This document shows positions 63,460-64,000 of a stretch of DNA of 64,000 nucleotides, piece after piece. Position 1 is the first letter of the stretch. The number at the start of each line of letters is the position of its first letter. Source of the DNA: Bradyrhizobium iriomotense (GTDB lineage: Bacteria; Pseudomonadota; Alphaproteobacteria; Rhizobiales; Xanthobacteraceae); the NCBI RefSeq assembly GCF_018129405.1, contig NZ_JAFCLP010000004.1, positions 186,001-250,000 of the forward strand, in the 5' to 3' direction. A program made the position numbers and the translations under genes. Below the pieces are notes generated by a model. The model was not told where the DNA came from, did no database searches, and was given only the letters and a program-made list of their open reading frames with translations.

Positions 63460-64000
63460 CAGGAGGCTCCTGGCTCGTTCTGGAACGCGGCCGACGACGT
63501 GAGCAGCCGGTTGCCGGTCGAAAGGTTCGAGAGGTTGAAACCGAGCGGCCCGAGCATGACGGGCCAGACATACATCACCCTGAGAATGACGATGTCACCG
63601 GCATCTCCCGGATTGTATTGCCAGGTGTTCGTGACGGCCCCGGAACTGTCGAAGGTCAAGGTCGGCATGCCCGTGTTGGCGGAGGACCACGAATTGGCCA
63701 CCTGCAGGTCAACCATCAGACCACTGCAGGTGAACAGGATCGAGATCTGATCGCAGACCTTCTGCTTGAAGGCGGCCTGGGTCATCTGCGCAGACTGCAC
63801 CTGCCCGGTCATGACCAGGCGCGCGGATTGACGCGTGATGTTCTCGAGCAGCTGTTGGGCAAAGAAGACGAGGAACGTCTGAAGGAGCGCGATGATGAGG
63901 GCGAGGAACGGCGCGGCCACGAGCGCGAATTCGACGGCCGTGGCCCCCCTGCTGTCCCGCGCGAAAGCAGCGCAGCGATTGCGGCATCTCTTCGTTGTTG
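63459..64000 (-). CDS. TadE-like pilus protein (5' end beyond window)
   Basis: The minus-strand frame is open to the window edge. It contains DSRGATAVEFALVAAPFLA, the classic TadE signature, near position 63930, then a membrane helix (LALIIALLQTFLVFFAQQLL) and an extracytoplasmic domain ending EPGAS. A shorter internal start would cut the signature, so the real start lies beyond 64000. It is co-transcribed with the next tad gene (TGATG overlap). Confidence 0.87.
   Translation of the reverse strand, partial: TTKRCRNRCAAFARDSRGATAVEFALVAAPFLALIIALLQTFLVFFAQQLLENITRQSARLVMTGQVQSAQMTQAAFKQKVCDQISILFTCSGLMVDLQVANSWSSANTGMPTLTFDSSGAVTNTWQYNPGDAGDIVILRVMYVWPVMLGPLGFNLSNLSTGNRLLTSSAAFQNEPGAS

Overview
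The window is dense, GC-rich alphaproteobacterial chromosome, most likely Bradyrhizobium or a close relative. This rests on the gene families present and on many intergenic palindromic repeats of the type common in that group. No rRNA, tRNA, CRISPR array, phage or transposase gene was seen. Taxonomy is inferred, because no marker gene could be compared.

Layout. Positions 1-9.6 kb lie mostly on the minus strand: a partial AraC/GyrI-like regulator, a serine beta-lactamase-fold hydrolase, a large metzincin-like protein, a lipocalin-like small protein, an HNH endonuclease with an N-terminal reader-like domain, a SWIM zinc-finger protein, and guaA. Positions 9.7-15 kb hold small stand-alone genes (SnoaL-like, cupin, cold shock), rsmB, a MAPEG protein, an unknown membrane protein and a phosphoesterase. 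Positions 15.1-21.9 kb form one plus-strand catabolic operon: a D-amino-acid-type PLP enzyme, a complete polar amino-acid ABC importer, RidA, a zinc deacylase and a LacI regulator. A perfect 18-bp palindrome with a central CG lies in front of it. Positions 22-35.7 kb are mainly housekeeping: an MDR reductase, guaB, an MFS exporter, rlmE/ppx, an orphan molybdenum hydroxylase, a DUF188 protein, an ABC-F ATPase and a second D-threonine-aldolase-like enzyme.

Positions 35.8-45.1 kb carry a minus-strand valine (isobutyryl-CoA) degradation operon (mmsA, acyl-CoA dehydrogenase, 3-hydroxyisobutyryl-CoA hydrolase, mmsB). It continues into an acyl-CoA synthetase, a MaoC hydratase, an SDR and a flavoprotein. 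A divergent LysR gene faces it across an 8-bp inverted repeat. Positions 46.2-49.9 kb add acyl-CoA genes: TetR, thioesterase, enoyl-CoA hydratase and thiolase. Positions 50-56 kb hold an MFS carrier, an OprB-type porin, a CorA/ZntB transporter, acetoacetate decarboxylase and a patatin lipase.

Positions 56.2-62.6 kb form a second catabolic unit. A LeuCD-type hydro-lyase, a Bug solute-binding protein, a CaiB/BaiF CoA-transferase and an HMG-CoA-lyase-like enzyme lie opposite a LysR gene. Together they suggest breakdown of a branched C5/C6 dicarboxylate through hydration, CoA transfer and retro-aldol cleavage. The window ends in two TadE-like pilus genes, the outer one cut by the edge.

The intergenic DNA is unusually rich in repeats. 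At least four palindromic families recur two or three times. One copy has been split by a 169-bp MITE-like element flanked by a 10-bp direct repeat. Two copies of another family supply the stop codon of the neighbouring gene.
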